Below are positions 32,905 through 42,655 of a stretch of 64,000 bases of DNA, in pieces. The translations under genes and the position numbers were made by a program. Position 1 is the first letter of the stretch. Every line of letters begins with the position of its first letter. The notes beneath the pieces are model-generated. The model saw nothing but the letters and a program-made list of their open reading frames with translations, was not told the origin of the DNA and ran no database searches. This DNA is from Streptomyces canus (GTDB lineage: Bacteria > Actinomycetota > Actinomycetes > Streptomycetales > Streptomycetaceae): positions 372,001-436,000 of the forward strand of contig NZ_CP107989.1 in the NCBI RefSeq assembly GCF_041435015.1, read 5' to 3'.

Positions 32905-35601
32905 ATGGACGACATCCTGCGGTTCGCGCTGCTGGGCCTGGGCCTGGGGGCCCTGTACGCGCTCACCGCGCACGGCATCGTGCTGGTCTACCGGGGCTCC
33001 GGCGTCCTGAACTTCGCGCACGGCGCGATCGGAATGGCCGGGGCCTATGTCCAATGGGAGCTCGCCACCCAGCACGGCATGCCGTACTGGCCCGCGACCG
33101 CGTGCGGCGTGCTCACCTCCGCCCTGCTGGGCGTGCTCACCCACCTGTTGGTGCTCCGCCCGCTGCGCAGAGCGTCCTCACTGGCCCGCCTGGTCGGCAC
33201 CCTGGCGGTCTTCATCGTGCTCACCGCGATCGCCGTCAAGCGCTACGGCGACAGCCTCGAGCTGGTGCCGGGCAAGCTGCCCACCAAACTGCTGACGATC
33301 GCCGGGGCGACGGTCTCCCAGGACCGCATGTGGCTGATCGGCATCGCGGTCCTCGTGACCGTGCTCCTCCACCTCCTCTACAGGCGCACCCTGTTCGGCC
33401 TGGGCACCAGCGCGGTCGCGGAGAACGAGGGCGCCGCCGCCTCGCTCGGCTGGTCCCCGGACCTGATCGCCACCGGCAACTGGGCGCTGGGATCGGCGCT
33501 CGCGGGGCTGACGGGCATCCTGATCGTGCCGGTCATCGGTCTGTCGGTGACCGGGCTGACCACCCTCCTGCTCAGCGCCCTGGCCGCCGCCCTGGTCGGC
33601 AGGTTCTCGTCGTTCCCGATCACGCTGGCGGGCGGCCTGGTCATCGGCGTCGTGCAGTCCGAACTGACCCGCTTCGGCTCCGACGTCACCGGGCTCGCCG
33701 CCTCGGTCCCCTTCCTGTTCATCGCCCTGGTGCTGGTCGCACGCGGCCGGGCGCTGCCGCTGCGCGGCACGTTCCTGGACCGGCTACCCGGTCTCGGCAC
33801 CGGGAAGGTCCGCCCCCTGCCGTTGGCGCTCGCCGTCGTGGCCGGGCTGTCGCTGGTGAGCCTGGCGACACCGCTGTGGGCCGACGCGATCACCACCACC
33901 CTGGTGCTGTCGCTGATCATCCTGTCGATCGTCGTGGTCACCGGGTACGCGGGACAGGTCTCTCTCGCGGCCTACTCCCTGGCCGGGACCGGCGCCTTCC
34001 TCGCCGGACACGCGGCGGCCGACTGGGGTTGGCCGTTCGAACTCGCCCTGCTGGCCGGGGTGTTGGGTACCGTGCCGATCGGCTTGCTGTTCGCGCTCCC
34101 CGCGGTCCGCACCCGCGGTGTCAATCTCGCGATCATCACGCTCGGCCTCGGCACCACGCTGGAGGCGATGGTCTTCCAGAACACCGACCTGTCGACGACC
34201 CCCGGCAGCGACGGCATCGCGGTGGGCAAGCAGACACTCTTCGGGATCAGCATCTCCGGCGTCGACCATCCGCAGCGGTACGCCGCCGTGGTGCTCGTGC
34301 TGTTCGTCGCCGCCACGCTCGTGGTCGCCAATGTACGGCGCAGCCGGACCGGCCGCCGGCTGATCGCCGTACGGGCGAACGAGCGGGCCGCCGCCGCCCT
34401 CGGCATCGACGTCCGCGCCGCCAAGCTCTACGCCTTCGGCCTCTCCTCGGCCATCGCCGCGCTCGCCGGCGTACTCACCGGCTTCCGCTCGACCTCGGTC
34501 GTCCTGTCCGACTTCGCGAGCTTCGGCTCCATCACCGCGCTCGGCCTCGCGGTCATCGGCGGTGTCGGTTTCCTCGTCGGCCCACTGTTCGGCGCGACCT
34601 TCGCCGCGGGCACGGTGGGCGCCCGGTTCGGGGACCTCGTGCTGCCCGGGCTCAGCGAGTGGATGCCGCTGATCGGCGGAATCGTCCTGGTGCTGACCCT
34701 GGTGGGCAACCAGGACGGCATCGGGGCGGGGCTCGGCAAACGAGCGGCGGGGAACCGGCGCGAGCTGCCCCCGAAGCGGCCGGCGACCGTCCCGGAGGAC
34801 GAGCCGTCGGCCGCCCCGACCGTGACCCGTGCCGCCCCGCTCCTCCTCCAGGTACGGGACCTCACCGTCCGCTACGGCGGTGTCGTCGCCGTCGACGGGC
34901 TCTCACTGGACGTCGGGCCGGGCGAGGTCGTGGGGCTCATCGGTCCCAACGGCGCCGGCAAGACCTCCGCCATCGACGCGGTCACCGGCTTCACGCGGGC
35001 CGCGTCGGGCAGTGTGCGCCTCGGGGACCGGGACGCGACCCGGCTGGCGGTCCACCGACGGGCCGCCGCCGGTCTGAGCCGGTCCTTCCAGTCTCTGGAA
35101 CTGTTCGAGGACATGACCGTCCTGGACAACCTGTACGCGGCCTGCGACCGGCCCGGCCGGTGGGCGTACCTCACGGACCTGGTCCGTCCCGGCAGCCGCC
35201 CACTGCCTGCCCATGTGCTCGTCGCGGTAAGGGAGTTCGGTCTCCAGGACAGTCTGGACCGGCCGGTGGGCGACCTGTCGTACGGAGAACGTCGGCTGCT
35301 GGCCATCGCCCGCGCGGTGGCGGCCTCGCCGTCCGTGCTGCTCCTCGACGAACCGGCGGCGGGCCTGTCGGACGACGAGACCAGGGAGTTGGCCCACCTG
35401 GTACGGCGGCTCGCCGAGGACTGGGGCATGGGCGTGCTGCTCGTCGAGCACGACGTCGACATGGTGATGAGCGTCTGCGACCAGGTCGTCGTCCTGGACT
35501 TCGGCCGCCGCATCTGCGCCGGTACGCCGGAGGAGGTCCGGCGCGATCCGGCGGTACGGGCGGCCTACCTGGGCGACCTGGAGCCGGAGACGCTGGCCTG
35601 A
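32905..35601 (+). CDS. Fused Liv-type permease-permease-ATPase (LivH-LivM-LivG)
   Basis: 898-residue fusion of three importer parts. LivH-like permease occupies about 1-290 (LNFAHGAIGMAGAYV), LivM-like permease about 300-625 (TRGVNLAIITLGLGTT) and LivG-like ATPase about 650-898, with Walker A GPNGAGKTS near 681 and Walker B LLLDEP. It should work with the separately encoded LivF ATPase and LivK binding protein. The start at 32905 is chosen because GGGAGG lies 8 bases upstream; an ATG at 32869 would add 12 residues. A strong hairpin follows the stop. Confidence 0.9.
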   Translation: MDDILRFALLGLGLGALYALTAHGIVLVYRGSGVLNFAHGAIGMAGAYVQWELATQHGMPYWPATACGVLTSALLGVLTHLLVLRPLRRASSLARLVGTLAVFIVLTAIAVKRYGDSLELVPGKLPTKLLTIAGATVSQDRMWLIGIAVLVTVLLHLLYRRTLFGLGTSAVAENEGAAASLGWSPDLIATGNWALGSALAGLTGILIVPVIGLSVTGLTTLLLSALAAALVGRFSSFPITLAGGLVIGVVQSELTRFGSDVTGLAASVPFLFIALVLVARGRALPLRGTFLDRLPGLGTGKVRPLPLALAVVAGLSLVSLATPLWADAITTTLVLSLIILSIVVVTGYAGQVSLAAYSLAGTGAFLAGHAAADWGWPFELALLAGVLGTVPIGLLFALPAVRTRGVNLAIITLGLGTTLEAMVFQNTDLSTTPGSDGIAVGKQTLFGISISGVDHPQRYAAVVLVLFVAATLVVANVRRSRTGRRLIAVRANERAAAALGIDVRAAKLYAFGLSSAIAALAGVLTGFRSTSVVLSDFASFGSITALGLAVIGGVGFLVGPLFGATFAAGTVGARFGDLVLPGLSEWMPLIGGIVLVLTLVGNQDGIGAGLGKRAAGNRRELPPKRPATVPEDEPSAAPTVTRAAPLLLQVRDLTVRYGGVVAVDGLSLDVGPGEVVGLIGPNGAGKTSAIDAVTGFTRAASGSVRLGDRDATRLAVHRRAAAGLSRSFQSLELFEDMTVLDNLYAACDRPGRWAYLTDLVRPGSRPLPAHVLVAVREFGLQDSLDRPVGDLSYGERRLLAIARAVAASPSVLLLDEPAAGLSDDETRELAHLVRRLAEDWGMGVLLVEHDVDMVMSVCDQVVVLDFGRRICAGTPEEVRRDPAVRAAYLGDLEPETLA

Positions 35602-35628
35602 GCGTCCCGTCCCGGGGAACACCGAGAA

Positions 35629-35656
35629 CCGGAGGCGCTGATCTCAGCGCCTCCGG
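35629..35656. terminator. Bidirectional hairpin after liv fusion and SDR genes
   Basis: Perfect 13-base inverted repeat, CCGGAGGCGCTGA and TCAGCGCCTCCGG, with a two-base loop, between convergent genes ending at 35601 and 35685. Confidence 0.8.
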
Positions 35657-35684
35657 TGGCCCGGTGGCAGGGACAGAGGCCGTG

Positions 35685-36479
35685 TCAGGCGTCGCGCAGA
35701 TCCGCGACATACGGCTGATGGGACAGGAGCCCGCCGTCCACGCGCAGGGTGTGCCCGGTGACGAAGGCCGACTCGTCGGAGGCGAGGAACACGACCGCCG
35801 AGGCGACGTCCTCCGGGCGCCCCAGGCGCGGGGTGAGGTGATGGCGCAGCATCGCCTCCCGGATCGCCCCGTGCGCCGAACCGGAGCTGGCCGGGGTGAC
35901 GATGAACCCCGGTGCGATGGCGTTGCAGCGCACGCCCTGCTTGCCGTACTGGGTGGCGACGTACTGCGTGAGGTTGATGAGGGCGGCCTTCGAGGCGCCG
36001 TACGCCGGATTGCGCAGATCGCCCGAGAGGCCGGCGCCGGACGAGGTGTTGATGATGGAGCCGCCGCCCCGGGCGATCATGTGCGGGACGGCGGCCTGGA
36101 TGGCGACCATGGTCCCGCGCAGGTTGATGCGCATCGTGTCGTCCCAGACCGCCGGGTCGGCTTCCACGACGGCGAGGTCCTGACGGGCGGCCAGGTGGGT
36201 GGCCGCCGCGTTGTTGTGCAGGACGTCGAGACCTCCGTACGTCTCCACCGCCGCGGTCACCATGGCCCGTACGCTCTCGATGTCGCCGAGGTCGACCGGG
36301 ACCGCCGTCGCGGAGCCGCCGGCGGCGCGGATCTCCTCCGTCACCGCCTTGGCACCCTCGAGGTTCAGGTCGGCCACGACCGTGTGGGCGCCCTCGGCCG
36401 CGAGGCGGCGGGCGGTGGCCGCGCCGATGCCGGACGCGGCCCCGGTGACGACGGCTATCTTGTCCTGGAGTCGCGTCAT
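35685..36479 (-). CDS. Short-chain dehydrogenase/reductase
   Basis: 264-residue SDR. The cofactor motif is VTGAASGIG (about 10-18), NNAA replaces the usual NNAG strand motif, and the catalytic residues appear in STS..YGASK (Tyr and Lys). It probably oxidises a hydroxyacyl-CoA or related alcohol with NAD(P). It is the last gene of the operon starting at 41160. Substrate not assigned. Confidence 0.88.
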   Translation of the reverse strand: MTRLQDKIAVVTGAASGIGAATARRLAAEGAHTVVADLNLEGAKAVTEEIRAAGGSATAVPVDLGDIESVRAMVTAAVETYGGLDVLHNNAAATHLAARQDLAVVEADPAVWDDTMRINLRGTMVAIQAAVPHMIARGGGSIINTSSGAGLSGDLRNPAYGASKAALINLTQYVATQYGKQGVRCNAIAPGFIVTPASSGSAHGAIREAMLRHHLTPRLGRPEDVASAVVFLASDESAFVTGHTLRVDGGLLSHQPYVADLRDA

Positions 36480-36494
36480 GGCGAACCGCCTTTT

Positions 36495-37703
36495 CTACTC
36501 GGTGAGTTGACTGCCGACAACCGACACGAACGAGACGCACTCGCCGGGTCCGCCGCCGAGGTTGTGGGTCAGGGCGAGCGAGCGTCCTTCGGCCACGGAC
36601 TTCACGGTCCGCTCGGCCGGTGCCTCGCCGCGCAGTTGGAGCCAGGCCTCGAACATCATCCGCAGGCCGGAGGCGCCGATGGGGTGGCCGAAGGCCTTCA
36701 GGCCGCCGTCCGGGTTGACCGGCAGCGAGCCGTCCAGGTCGAACGCGCCGCTGGTGACGTCCTTCCAGCCCTGACCGCGCTCGGAGAAGCCCAGGTCCTC
36801 CATCAGCACCAACTCCGTGGGCGTGAAGCAGTCGTGGACCTCGGCGAGGGCGAGTTCGGCGCGCGGGTCGGTGATGCCCGCCTGCCGGTAGGCCTCCTGC
36901 GCGGAGGCGACGACCTCGGGGAAGGTGGTGAAGTCGTACTCGGGGTCGAGGAGCCCGTCGGCCGGACCGGCGACGAAGGACAGCGCCTTCACGAAGATCG
37001 GCTTGTCGGTGTACTTGTAGGCGTCCTCGGCGCGCACCACGATCGCCGCCGCCGAACCGTCCGAGACGCCCGAGCAGTCGAACACGCCCAGCATGCCCGC
37101 GACGATCGGGGCCGACCGGATGCGCTCCAGCGGGACCTCCTTGCGGAACTGGGCGCGCGGGTTGCGGGCCCCGTTGACGTGGTTCTTCCAGGCGATGCGG
37201 GTGATGACGTCCTTCATCTCCTCCCCCGCCAGGCCGTACTTGGCGGCGTAGGCGGGGGCGAGGAGGGAGAAGTTGGCCGGGGCGGTGATCTCCCCGCGGC
37301 TGTCGTCTCCCGCGCCCGGAATGACGGTGCCGGACAGCCCGGACATGCCGGAGTCCTTGAGCTTCTCCACGCCGACGGCCATCGCCACGTCGTACGCCCC
37401 CGAAGCGACGGCGTAGCAGGCGTTGCGCAGCGCCTCGGAGCCGGTCGCGCACATGTTCTCGACGCGGGTGACCGGCTTGTGGGGCAGGTGGAGCGCCCGG
37501 CTCAGGGTCAGCCCGGACACGCCGGAGGCCTGGGTGCCGAACCAGTACGCGTCGATGTCGTCGAGGGTGATGCCGGCCGAGGTGACGGCCTCGCCGACGG
37601 CGTCGATCAGCAGGTCGTCCGCCGAGCGGGTCCAGTGCTCGCCGAAGGGCGTGCAGCCCATGCCGACGATCGCGACCCGGTCCCGTATTCCGTGCGAGCC
37701 CAT
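36495..37703 (-). CDS. SCP2-type thiolase/lipid-transfer thiolase (Ltp-like)
   Basis: 402-residue thiolase-fold protein of the SCP-x/Ltp class, lacking an SCP2 tail. Motifs: VENMCATGSEALRNA with the nucleophile Cys near 88, EVHDCFTPTE, GHPIGASG, and THNLGGGPG at the C-terminus. Relatives cleave beta-ketoacyl-CoAs or act as retro-aldolases in steroid side-chain breakdown together with a DUF35 partner. The upstream gene encodes a DUF35 fusion and overlaps by one base (TGATG), so a complex of the two is likely. Confidence 0.85.
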   Translation of the reverse strand: MGSHGIRDRVAIVGMGCTPFGEHWTRSADDLLIDAVGEAVTSAGITLDDIDAYWFGTQASGVSGLTLSRALHLPHKPVTRVENMCATGSEALRNACYAVASGAYDVAMAVGVEKLKDSGMSGLSGTVIPGAGDDSRGEITAPANFSLLAPAYAAKYGLAGEEMKDVITRIAWKNHVNGARNPRAQFRKEVPLERIRSAPIVAGMLGVFDCSGVSDGSAAAIVVRAEDAYKYTDKPIFVKALSFVAGPADGLLDPEYDFTTFPEVVASAQEAYRQAGITDPRAELALAEVHDCFTPTELVLMEDLGFSERGQGWKDVTSGAFDLDGSLPVNPDGGLKAFGHPIGASGLRMMFEAWLQLRGEAPAERTVKSVAEGRSLALTHNLGGGPGECVSFVSVVGSQLTE

Positions 37704-39139
37704 CAGTGTGTCCCCTCGGTCTCGCCCGTGCGCACCGGCCGGGCCTTCCAGAAGTAGTTGTGGACGCCGGACGCGGTGACCGTGCGCCGGAAGGTCATCT
37801 CGACCCGGGCGCCGATGACGGCGTCGGCCTCCGTGGCGTCGGTCAGCTGGCAGCGGAACCGGCCGCCGCCGTCGTAGTCGACGACCACGACGAGCATCGG
37901 CGGACTCGGCGTGGCCGCCAGGCGGTCGACGGTGAACGTGGCGACCGTGCCGCGCACGTCCGCCATCGGCTCGTCGGTCATGGCGTCGACGCTCCGGCAC
38001 GAGGTGCACACCCGGTCCGGCGGCAGATGCCGGGTGGCGCACTTCTCGCAACGGGAGGCGACGAAGCCGTACTTCCATCCGGTGCGGCGGTGTGCGGGCG
38101 GGGCGTAGGGCGGCTCGGGGTCCGGCCGGCGGGGTGGTTCGCGGTCGAGGAGGCCGCGCCAGGACAGGTAGGTGGCGTACGGCATCGGGGCGCTGCCCTG
38201 GGCGATCTGAGCGGCGACCGGGCGGGCCGCGCGGTGTGCGGGGAGTGCGTCGGTGGTGCGCAGCAGGAGGACTCCGGCGCCGTCGCCGAGTACGACGAGG
38301 GCGATGGTCTCGCCGGACCGGGCCCGATCGAGGACGTCGGCGAGGAGCAGGCCCGGCTGGGCGGTGCCGGCGTTGCCGATCACCCCGGCCAGGTCCGGGG
38401 TCACCGCCTCGGCGCGGACCCCGGCTGTGCGCCGGACCGCCGCGCACGCGCGCGCGTGCAGGCCCGCGACCACGAAGTGGTCGATCGAGCCGATGTCGAC
38501 CGCCGCGTGGTCGAGGGCCGCGGTGAGCGCCCTGTCCGCGAGGGACACGTAGATCTCCTCGGCGAAGCGCTCCTCCCAGACCCGGGAGACGGGCGCGCCC
38601 GGCAGCCGCCAGCGGTCGAGAATCTCGTCGCTGACCGTGTCATGAGCGAGCAACTCCGCGATGACCGGGGCTCCGTTGCGGTGCCCGCCGAAGACGAACG
38701 CCGCCGCGCCGTCGCCGCCCGCGACCTCGTCGCTGCCGCCGGGCAGGCCGGTGCGCAGGTCGGACAGGACCGTCAAGGTCGTTACCGGGGATCGTGCGGC
38801 CGTGACCAGGGCACCGAGGCCGGAGCGCACGGAGCCGGCCATGTCGGCGGCGAGCACGTGCGGGTCCAGGCCGAGCGCGGCATGGACGGCGGTGGCGTTG
38901 GTCTTGTCGAGGTAGGCGGGTGCGGCGGTGGCGAGGAAGAGCTGGCTGACGCGGGCGCGCAGTCCGTCGCGGGCCAGGGCGCCGCGGGCCGCCTCGACGG
39001 CCATGGACGTGCTGTCCTCGTCGTAGCCCGCGACCGCGCGGGTTCCCTTGCCTCCCTTGCCGCCCAGGGCGGCTGCGACATCCGTCCTCGCGAGGCGGTG
39101 GTACGGCACGTAGGCGCCGTATGCGATCAGTCCGGCCAT
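37703..39139 (-). CDS. HMG-CoA-synthase-like protein fused to DUF35 (OB/zinc ribbon)
   Basis: 478-residue fusion. The first 320 residues resemble 3-hydroxy-3-methylglutaryl-CoA synthase/KAS III (AGLIAYGAYVPYHRLAR, a GNAGTAQPGLLLADVL segment). Where the catalytic Cys is expected the sequence reads LAADMAGSVRSGLGAL, so the nucleophile is missing. The C-terminal part is a DUF35 unit with a zinc ribbon (CEKC near 361, CTSC near 374) and an OB fold. In archaea DUF35 bridges thiolase and HMG-CoA synthase, and in mycobacteria it pairs with an Ltp aldolase. A scaffolding or channel role with the Ltp-like protein is plausible. Confidence 0.8.
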   Translation of the reverse strand: MAGLIAYGAYVPYHRLARTDVAAALGGKGGKGTRAVAGYDEDSTSMAVEAARGALARDGLRARVSQLFLATAAPAYLDKTNATAVHAALGLDPHVLAADMAGSVRSGLGALVTAARSPVTTLTVLSDLRTGLPGGSDEVAGGDGAAAFVFGGHRNGAPVIAELLAHDTVSDEILDRWRLPGAPVSRVWEERFAEEIYVSLADRALTAALDHAAVDIGSIDHFVVAGLHARACAAVRRTAGVRAEAVTPDLAGVIGNAGTAQPGLLLADVLDRARSGETIALVVLGDGAGVLLLRTTDALPAHRAARPVAAQIAQGSAPMPYATYLSWRGLLDREPPRRPDPEPPYAPPAHRRTGWKYGFVASRCEKCATRHLPPDRVCTSCRSVDAMTDEPMADVRGTVATFTVDRLAATPSPPMLVVVVDYDGGGRFRCQLTDATEADAVIGARVEMTFRRTVTASGVHNYFWKARPVRTGETEGTH

Positions 39140-39140
39140 G

Positions 39141-40391
39141 TCAGCGTCCTCCATGAACGTGGGTTGCGTCGGTCGGCCGCTCGAAGACCGCGGCCAGGCC
39201 CTGGCCCCCACCGAGGCACATGGTCTCCAGGCCGTAGCGGGCCTGACGGCGGTCCAGTTCGCGCAGCAGGGTGGCGAGGATGCGGCCGCCGGTGGCGCCG
39301 ACGGGGTGGCCCAGCGAGATGCCGGAGCCGTTGACGTTGAACCGCTCGAAGTCGGTATCGGTCAGGCCCCATTCACGCGTGCAGGCCAGGACCTGGGCGG
39401 CGAAGGCCTCGTTGAGTTCGATCAGGTCGATGTCGGCAAGCTTCAGTCCGACTCGCTCCAGGGCCCGGGCGGTGGCGGGTACGGGGCCGATGCCCATGGT
39501 CTCGGGTGGTACGCCGACGACGGCCCAGGAGACCAGGCGGCCCAGCGGGCGCAGGCCGAGTTCGGCGGCGCGCTCGGGGTGGGTCACGACGCAGAGCGCG
39601 GCGCCGTCGTTCTGGCCGCTGGCGTTGCCGGCCGTGACGGTCGCCTCGGGGTCCTGGCGGCCGAGCACGGGGCGCAGCGACGCGAGCTTCTCCAACGACG
39701 AGCCGGGGCGCGGGTGTTCGTCGGTGTCGACGACCGTCTCGCCCTTGCGGCTGCGTACGGTGACGGGCACGATCTCGTCCGTGAACCGGCCATCGCGCTG
39801 GGCCGCGACGGCCTTCTCGTGGGAGCGCAGGGCGAGTCGGTCCTGTTCCTCGCGGGGGATGGCGTACTCGCGCCGGAGGTTCTCGGCGGTCTCCAACATG
39901 CCCCCGGGGACGGGGTGGTTGACCCCTCCGGAGGTGACGCGGCCGCGCGCCAGCCGGTCGTGCAGGGTGGTGCCGGCCCCGCGCACGCCCCAGCGCACCC
40001 CGGTCGTGTAGAACTCGGCCTGGCTCATGGACTCGACGCCCCCGGCCAGCACGAGGTCGCTCGCGCCGGTCTGCACCTGCATCGCCGCGGTGATGATCGC
40101 CTGCAGTCCGGAGCCGCAGCGGCGGTCGATCTGCAGTCCCGGCACCTCCACGGGCAGACCGGCGTCCAGGGCGGCCACGCGGCCGATGGCCGGGGCCTCG
40201 CCGTTGGGGTAGCACTGGCCCAGCAGGACGTCGTCGACGGCTGCGGGCGGTATGCCGGTGCGTTCCAGTACGGCGCGGACGACCGTGGCGGCGAGTTCGG
40301 CCGCCGTCACGTCACGGAAGGCGCCGCCGTAGCCGCCGACGGGGGTACGCAGGGGTTCGCAGATCACCGCGTCACGCAGGAGGGCGGGCAT
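39141..40391 (-). CDS. Acetyl-CoA acyltransferase (thiolase II)
   Basis: 416-residue classical thiolase. The nucleophile is in DRRCGSGLQAI (Cys near 89), the His is in GHPVGATG and the second Cys in MCLGGGQG. It should release acetyl-CoA from a beta-ketoacyl-CoA in the last step of a beta-oxidation round. The N-terminus PALLRDAVICEPLRTPVG is normal; an ATG two codons earlier is possible. It lies in the fabG-thiolase-DUF35-Ltp-SDR operon. Confidence 0.92.
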   Translation of the reverse strand: MPALLRDAVICEPLRTPVGGYGGAFRDVTAAELAATVVRAVLERTGIPPAAVDDVLLGQCYPNGEAPAIGRVAALDAGLPVEVPGLQIDRRCGSGLQAIITAAMQVQTGASDLVLAGGVESMSQAEFYTTGVRWGVRGAGTTLHDRLARGRVTSGGVNHPVPGGMLETAENLRREYAIPREEQDRLALRSHEKAVAAQRDGRFTDEIVPVTVRSRKGETVVDTDEHPRPGSSLEKLASLRPVLGRQDPEATVTAGNASGQNDGAALCVVTHPERAAELGLRPLGRLVSWAVVGVPPETMGIGPVPATARALERVGLKLADIDLIELNEAFAAQVLACTREWGLTDTDFERFNVNGSGISLGHPVGATGGRILATLLRELDRRQARYGLETMCLGGGQGLAAVFERPTDATHVHGGR

Positions 40392-40413
40392 CAGCACTGC
40401 CTTTCATGAGGGG

Positions 40414-41160
40414 TCACATGTACCGGCCGCCGGTGACCTCGACCACGGCTCCGGTGACGTAGCTCGCCAGGTCGGAGGCGAGGAACAGGACGACCTGGGC
40501 GACCTCGGCGGGCTCTCCGGCACGTCCCATCGGGATCTCCGCGAGCTTCGCGTCCCAGGCGGCCCTGGGCATCGCCTCGGTCATGGCGGTGCGGATCAGA
40601 CCGGGCTGGACGGCGTTGACGCGTATCCCGGCCCGGGCGAGTTCCTTGGCGGAGGCCTTGGTGAGGCCGACGAGTCCGGCTTTGGCGGCGCTGTAGTTGG
40701 TCTGCCCGAAGTTGCCGACCTTGCCGGCGATGGAGGAGATGTTGACGATGCTGCCGCCCTGGCCGTGCGCGCGCATCGCCTCGGCGGCGTACCGGGTGCC
40801 GTTCCAGGCGCCGGTCAGGTGCACGTCGACGACGGCGCGGAAGTCGGCGAGAGCCATCTTGCGCAGGGTCGCGTCCCGGGTGATTCCGGCGTTGTTGACC
40901 ATGACGCCGACCGGTCCGAAGATGTCGGTGCCGTGGGCGACGAGGGCGGCGACCTCGTCCTCGTCGGTGACGTCGCAGCGCAGCGAGGTGGCTGCCACGC
41001 CGTTCTTGGCGAGGCGTTCGGCGGCTTCCGCGGCCGCGTCCTCGTTGATGTCGCCGAGGACGACGGACGCACCCTCGGCGCCGAGGACTCCGGCGATCTC
41101 GAAGCCGATGCCCTGTGCGCCGCCGGTGATCACCGCGTTGCGGCCGTCCAGCAGTCCCAT
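40414..41160 (-). CDS. FabG-like SDR (hydroxyacyl-CoA dehydrogenase candidate)
   Basis: 248-residue SDR. Cofactor loop [13 protein letters not shown] strand, Ser in NISSIAG and YSAAK catalytic pair are present; the ending [14 protein letters not shown] is typical of FabG-type enzymes. It probably acts as a 3-hydroxyacyl-CoA dehydrogenase in the pathway. [10 protein letters not shown] at 41160 is the natural start; earlier in-frame ATGs would add a non-conserved leader crossing the promoter. First gene of the minus-strand operon; divergent from the acyl-CoA dehydrogenase gene. Confidence 0.9.
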   Translation of the reverse strand: MGLLDGRNAVITGGAQGIGFEIAGVLGAEGASVVLGDINEDAAAEAAERLAKNGVAATSLRCDVTDEDEVAALVAHGTDIFGPVGVMVNNAGITRDATLRKMALADFRAVVDVHLTGAWNGTRYAAEAMRAHGQGGSIVNISSIAGKVGNFGQTNYSAAKAGLVGLTKASAKELARAGIRVNAVQPGLIRTAMTEAMPRAAWDAKLAEIPMGRAGEPAEVAQVVLFLASDLASYVTGAVVEVTGGRYM

Positions 41161-41194
41161 GTCAGCCCGCCCTGGCTCGACGCTATTCCTCTCA

Positions 41195-41210
41195 AATAGA
41201 TAACCTATTA
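41195..41210 (+). promoter_or_regulatory. Candidate GntR operator, site B
   Basis: AATAGATAACCTATTA in the fabG/acyl-CoA dehydrogenase divergent region. AATAG and CTATT form a perfect inverted repeat around ATAAC, and TAGATAA matches the TARATRA core shared by the other sites of the set. Confidence 0.45.
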
Positions 41211-41272
41211 TGCTGAAACAATCAATACAGCGACTGAGCTGTGCGCACGGGCCGGACGAGGAGAGTACGCAG

Positions 41273-42499
41273 GTGGACATCAGCTATCCCCCCGAGACCG
41301 AAGCGTTCCGCACCGAGGTCAGGGCGTTCCTCGCCGAAACACTGCCGCCGCGCTGGAAGGGCATCGGCGCCCTCGACGAGGAGGCGGCCTGGGCCTTCGC
41401 CCGGGACTGGCGCCGTCTGCTGGCCGAGCGCCGCTACCTCTCACTGACCTGGCCCGAGCAGTACGGCGGCCGGGGCCTGACCAAGCTCCACCAGGTGGTG
41501 CTCATGGAGGAACTGGCGCTGGCCGGTGTGCCGTTCGGGCTGCCGCAGGACACCTTCGGCGTGAAGATGCTGGCCAACACGCTGCTGCGCTGGGGTACGG
41601 ACGAGCAGAAGGCCCACTTCCTCCCCCGCATCCTCAGCGGCGAGGACACCTGGTGCCAGGGGTACTCGGAGCCGGACGCGGGCTCCGACCTGGCCTCCCT
41701 GCGGACACGTGCGGTGCGTGACGGTGAGGAGTGGGTGATCGACGGCCAGAAGGTGTGGACCTCCGGCGCCCATCACAGCGACTGGATCTTCGTCCTGGCC
41801 CGCACCAACCCCGACGCCCCCCGACACCGCGGCATCTCCTTCCTGCTCGTCCCGCTCGACCAGCCCGGCGTCGAGGTGCGGCCCTTTCGCATGATGAGCG
41901 GACAGCTCCACTTCAACGAGGTGTTCTTCAACGGCGCCCGCACCCGCGCCGACCTCGTCGTGGGCGGCGTCGACAACGGCTGGACCGTCGCCCAGAGCCT
42001 GCTCGGCGTGGAGCGCGGGGAGGAGGCGGCGACCAACCCGATCCTCTTCAAGGCGGAGGTGGAACGCCTCGTCGAACTCGCGCGGCTGTACGGCAAGGAC
42101 CAGGACCCGGTGATCCGGCAGCGCATCGCCTGGTGCTGGTCCAAGGTCGAGATCATGCGCTATCTCGGCTACCGGATCCTCACCGGCTGGCTCAAGGGCA
42201 CCGAGCCCGGCCCGGAGTCGTCGATCGCCAAGCTGTACTGGAGCGAGTACCACACCAAGGTCACCGATCTGGCGATGGACATCATGGGCCTGCACGGCCA
42301 GGTGCCGGTCGGCCGCCCGCCCCTGCGCACCTACCGCACCGACGACCCCGGCGCCGCGAACTCCTCGGCGTCCTGGTCGACGACGTACCTGATCGCCCGG
42401 TCCGGCACGATCTACGCGGGAACCTCCCAGGTGCAGCGGAACATCCTCGCGGAGAAGGTGCTGGGGCTGCCGCGCGAGCCGAGGGCAGCGGCGGGTTAG
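41273..42499 (+). CDS. Acyl-CoA dehydrogenase
   Basis: 408-residue flavoprotein of the acyl-CoA dehydrogenase family. Landmarks are the substrate/FAD motifs [15 protein letters not shown] (about 145-160) and the C-terminal [17 protein letters not shown]. It should put a 2,3-double bond into an acyl-CoA and pass electrons to an electron-transfer flavoprotein. GTG at 41273 has GAGGAG about 9 bases upstream. It is divergent from the fabG-like operon and shares its promoter region with candidate GntR site B. Confidence 0.93.
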   Translation: MDISYPPETEAFRTEVRAFLAETLPPRWKGIGALDEEAAWAFARDWRRLLAERRYLSLTWPEQYGGRGLTKLHQVVLMEELALAGVPFGLPQDTFGVKMLANTLLRWGTDEQKAHFLPRILSGEDTWCQGYSEPDAGSDLASLRTRAVRDGEEWVIDGQKVWTSGAHHSDWIFVLARTNPDAPRHRGISFLLVPLDQPGVEVRPFRMMSGQLHFNEVFFNGARTRADLVVGGVDNGWTVAQSLLGVERGEEAATNPILFKAEVERLVELARLYGKDQDPVIRQRIAWCWSKVEIMRYLGYRILTGWLKGTEPGPESSIAKLYWSEYHTKVTDLAMDIMGLHGQVPVGRPPLRTYRTDDPGAANSSASWSTTYLIARSGTIYAGTSQVQRNILAEKVLGLPREPRAAAG

Positions 42500-42655
42500 A
42501 ACCCGGTCGGGGGGGCTTTGCCGGCCGCGGCGGTGGACCGCGTCGGGCGCGGAGCAAGCGGAGCGGGGCGGGCCGGATCGTCATGCCCGTTGGGCCCTCG
42601 GCCGCAGTGGGTCTATCGTCGGGATCCTGGGGCCAGACGATGGAGGACGGCCGTG

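Noticed and set aside
32865..37757. Very long plus-strand frame across the liv fusion and the SDR/thiolase genes
   Set aside because: Rich in Arg, Pro and Gly with no domain; antisense or out of frame to well-supported genes.
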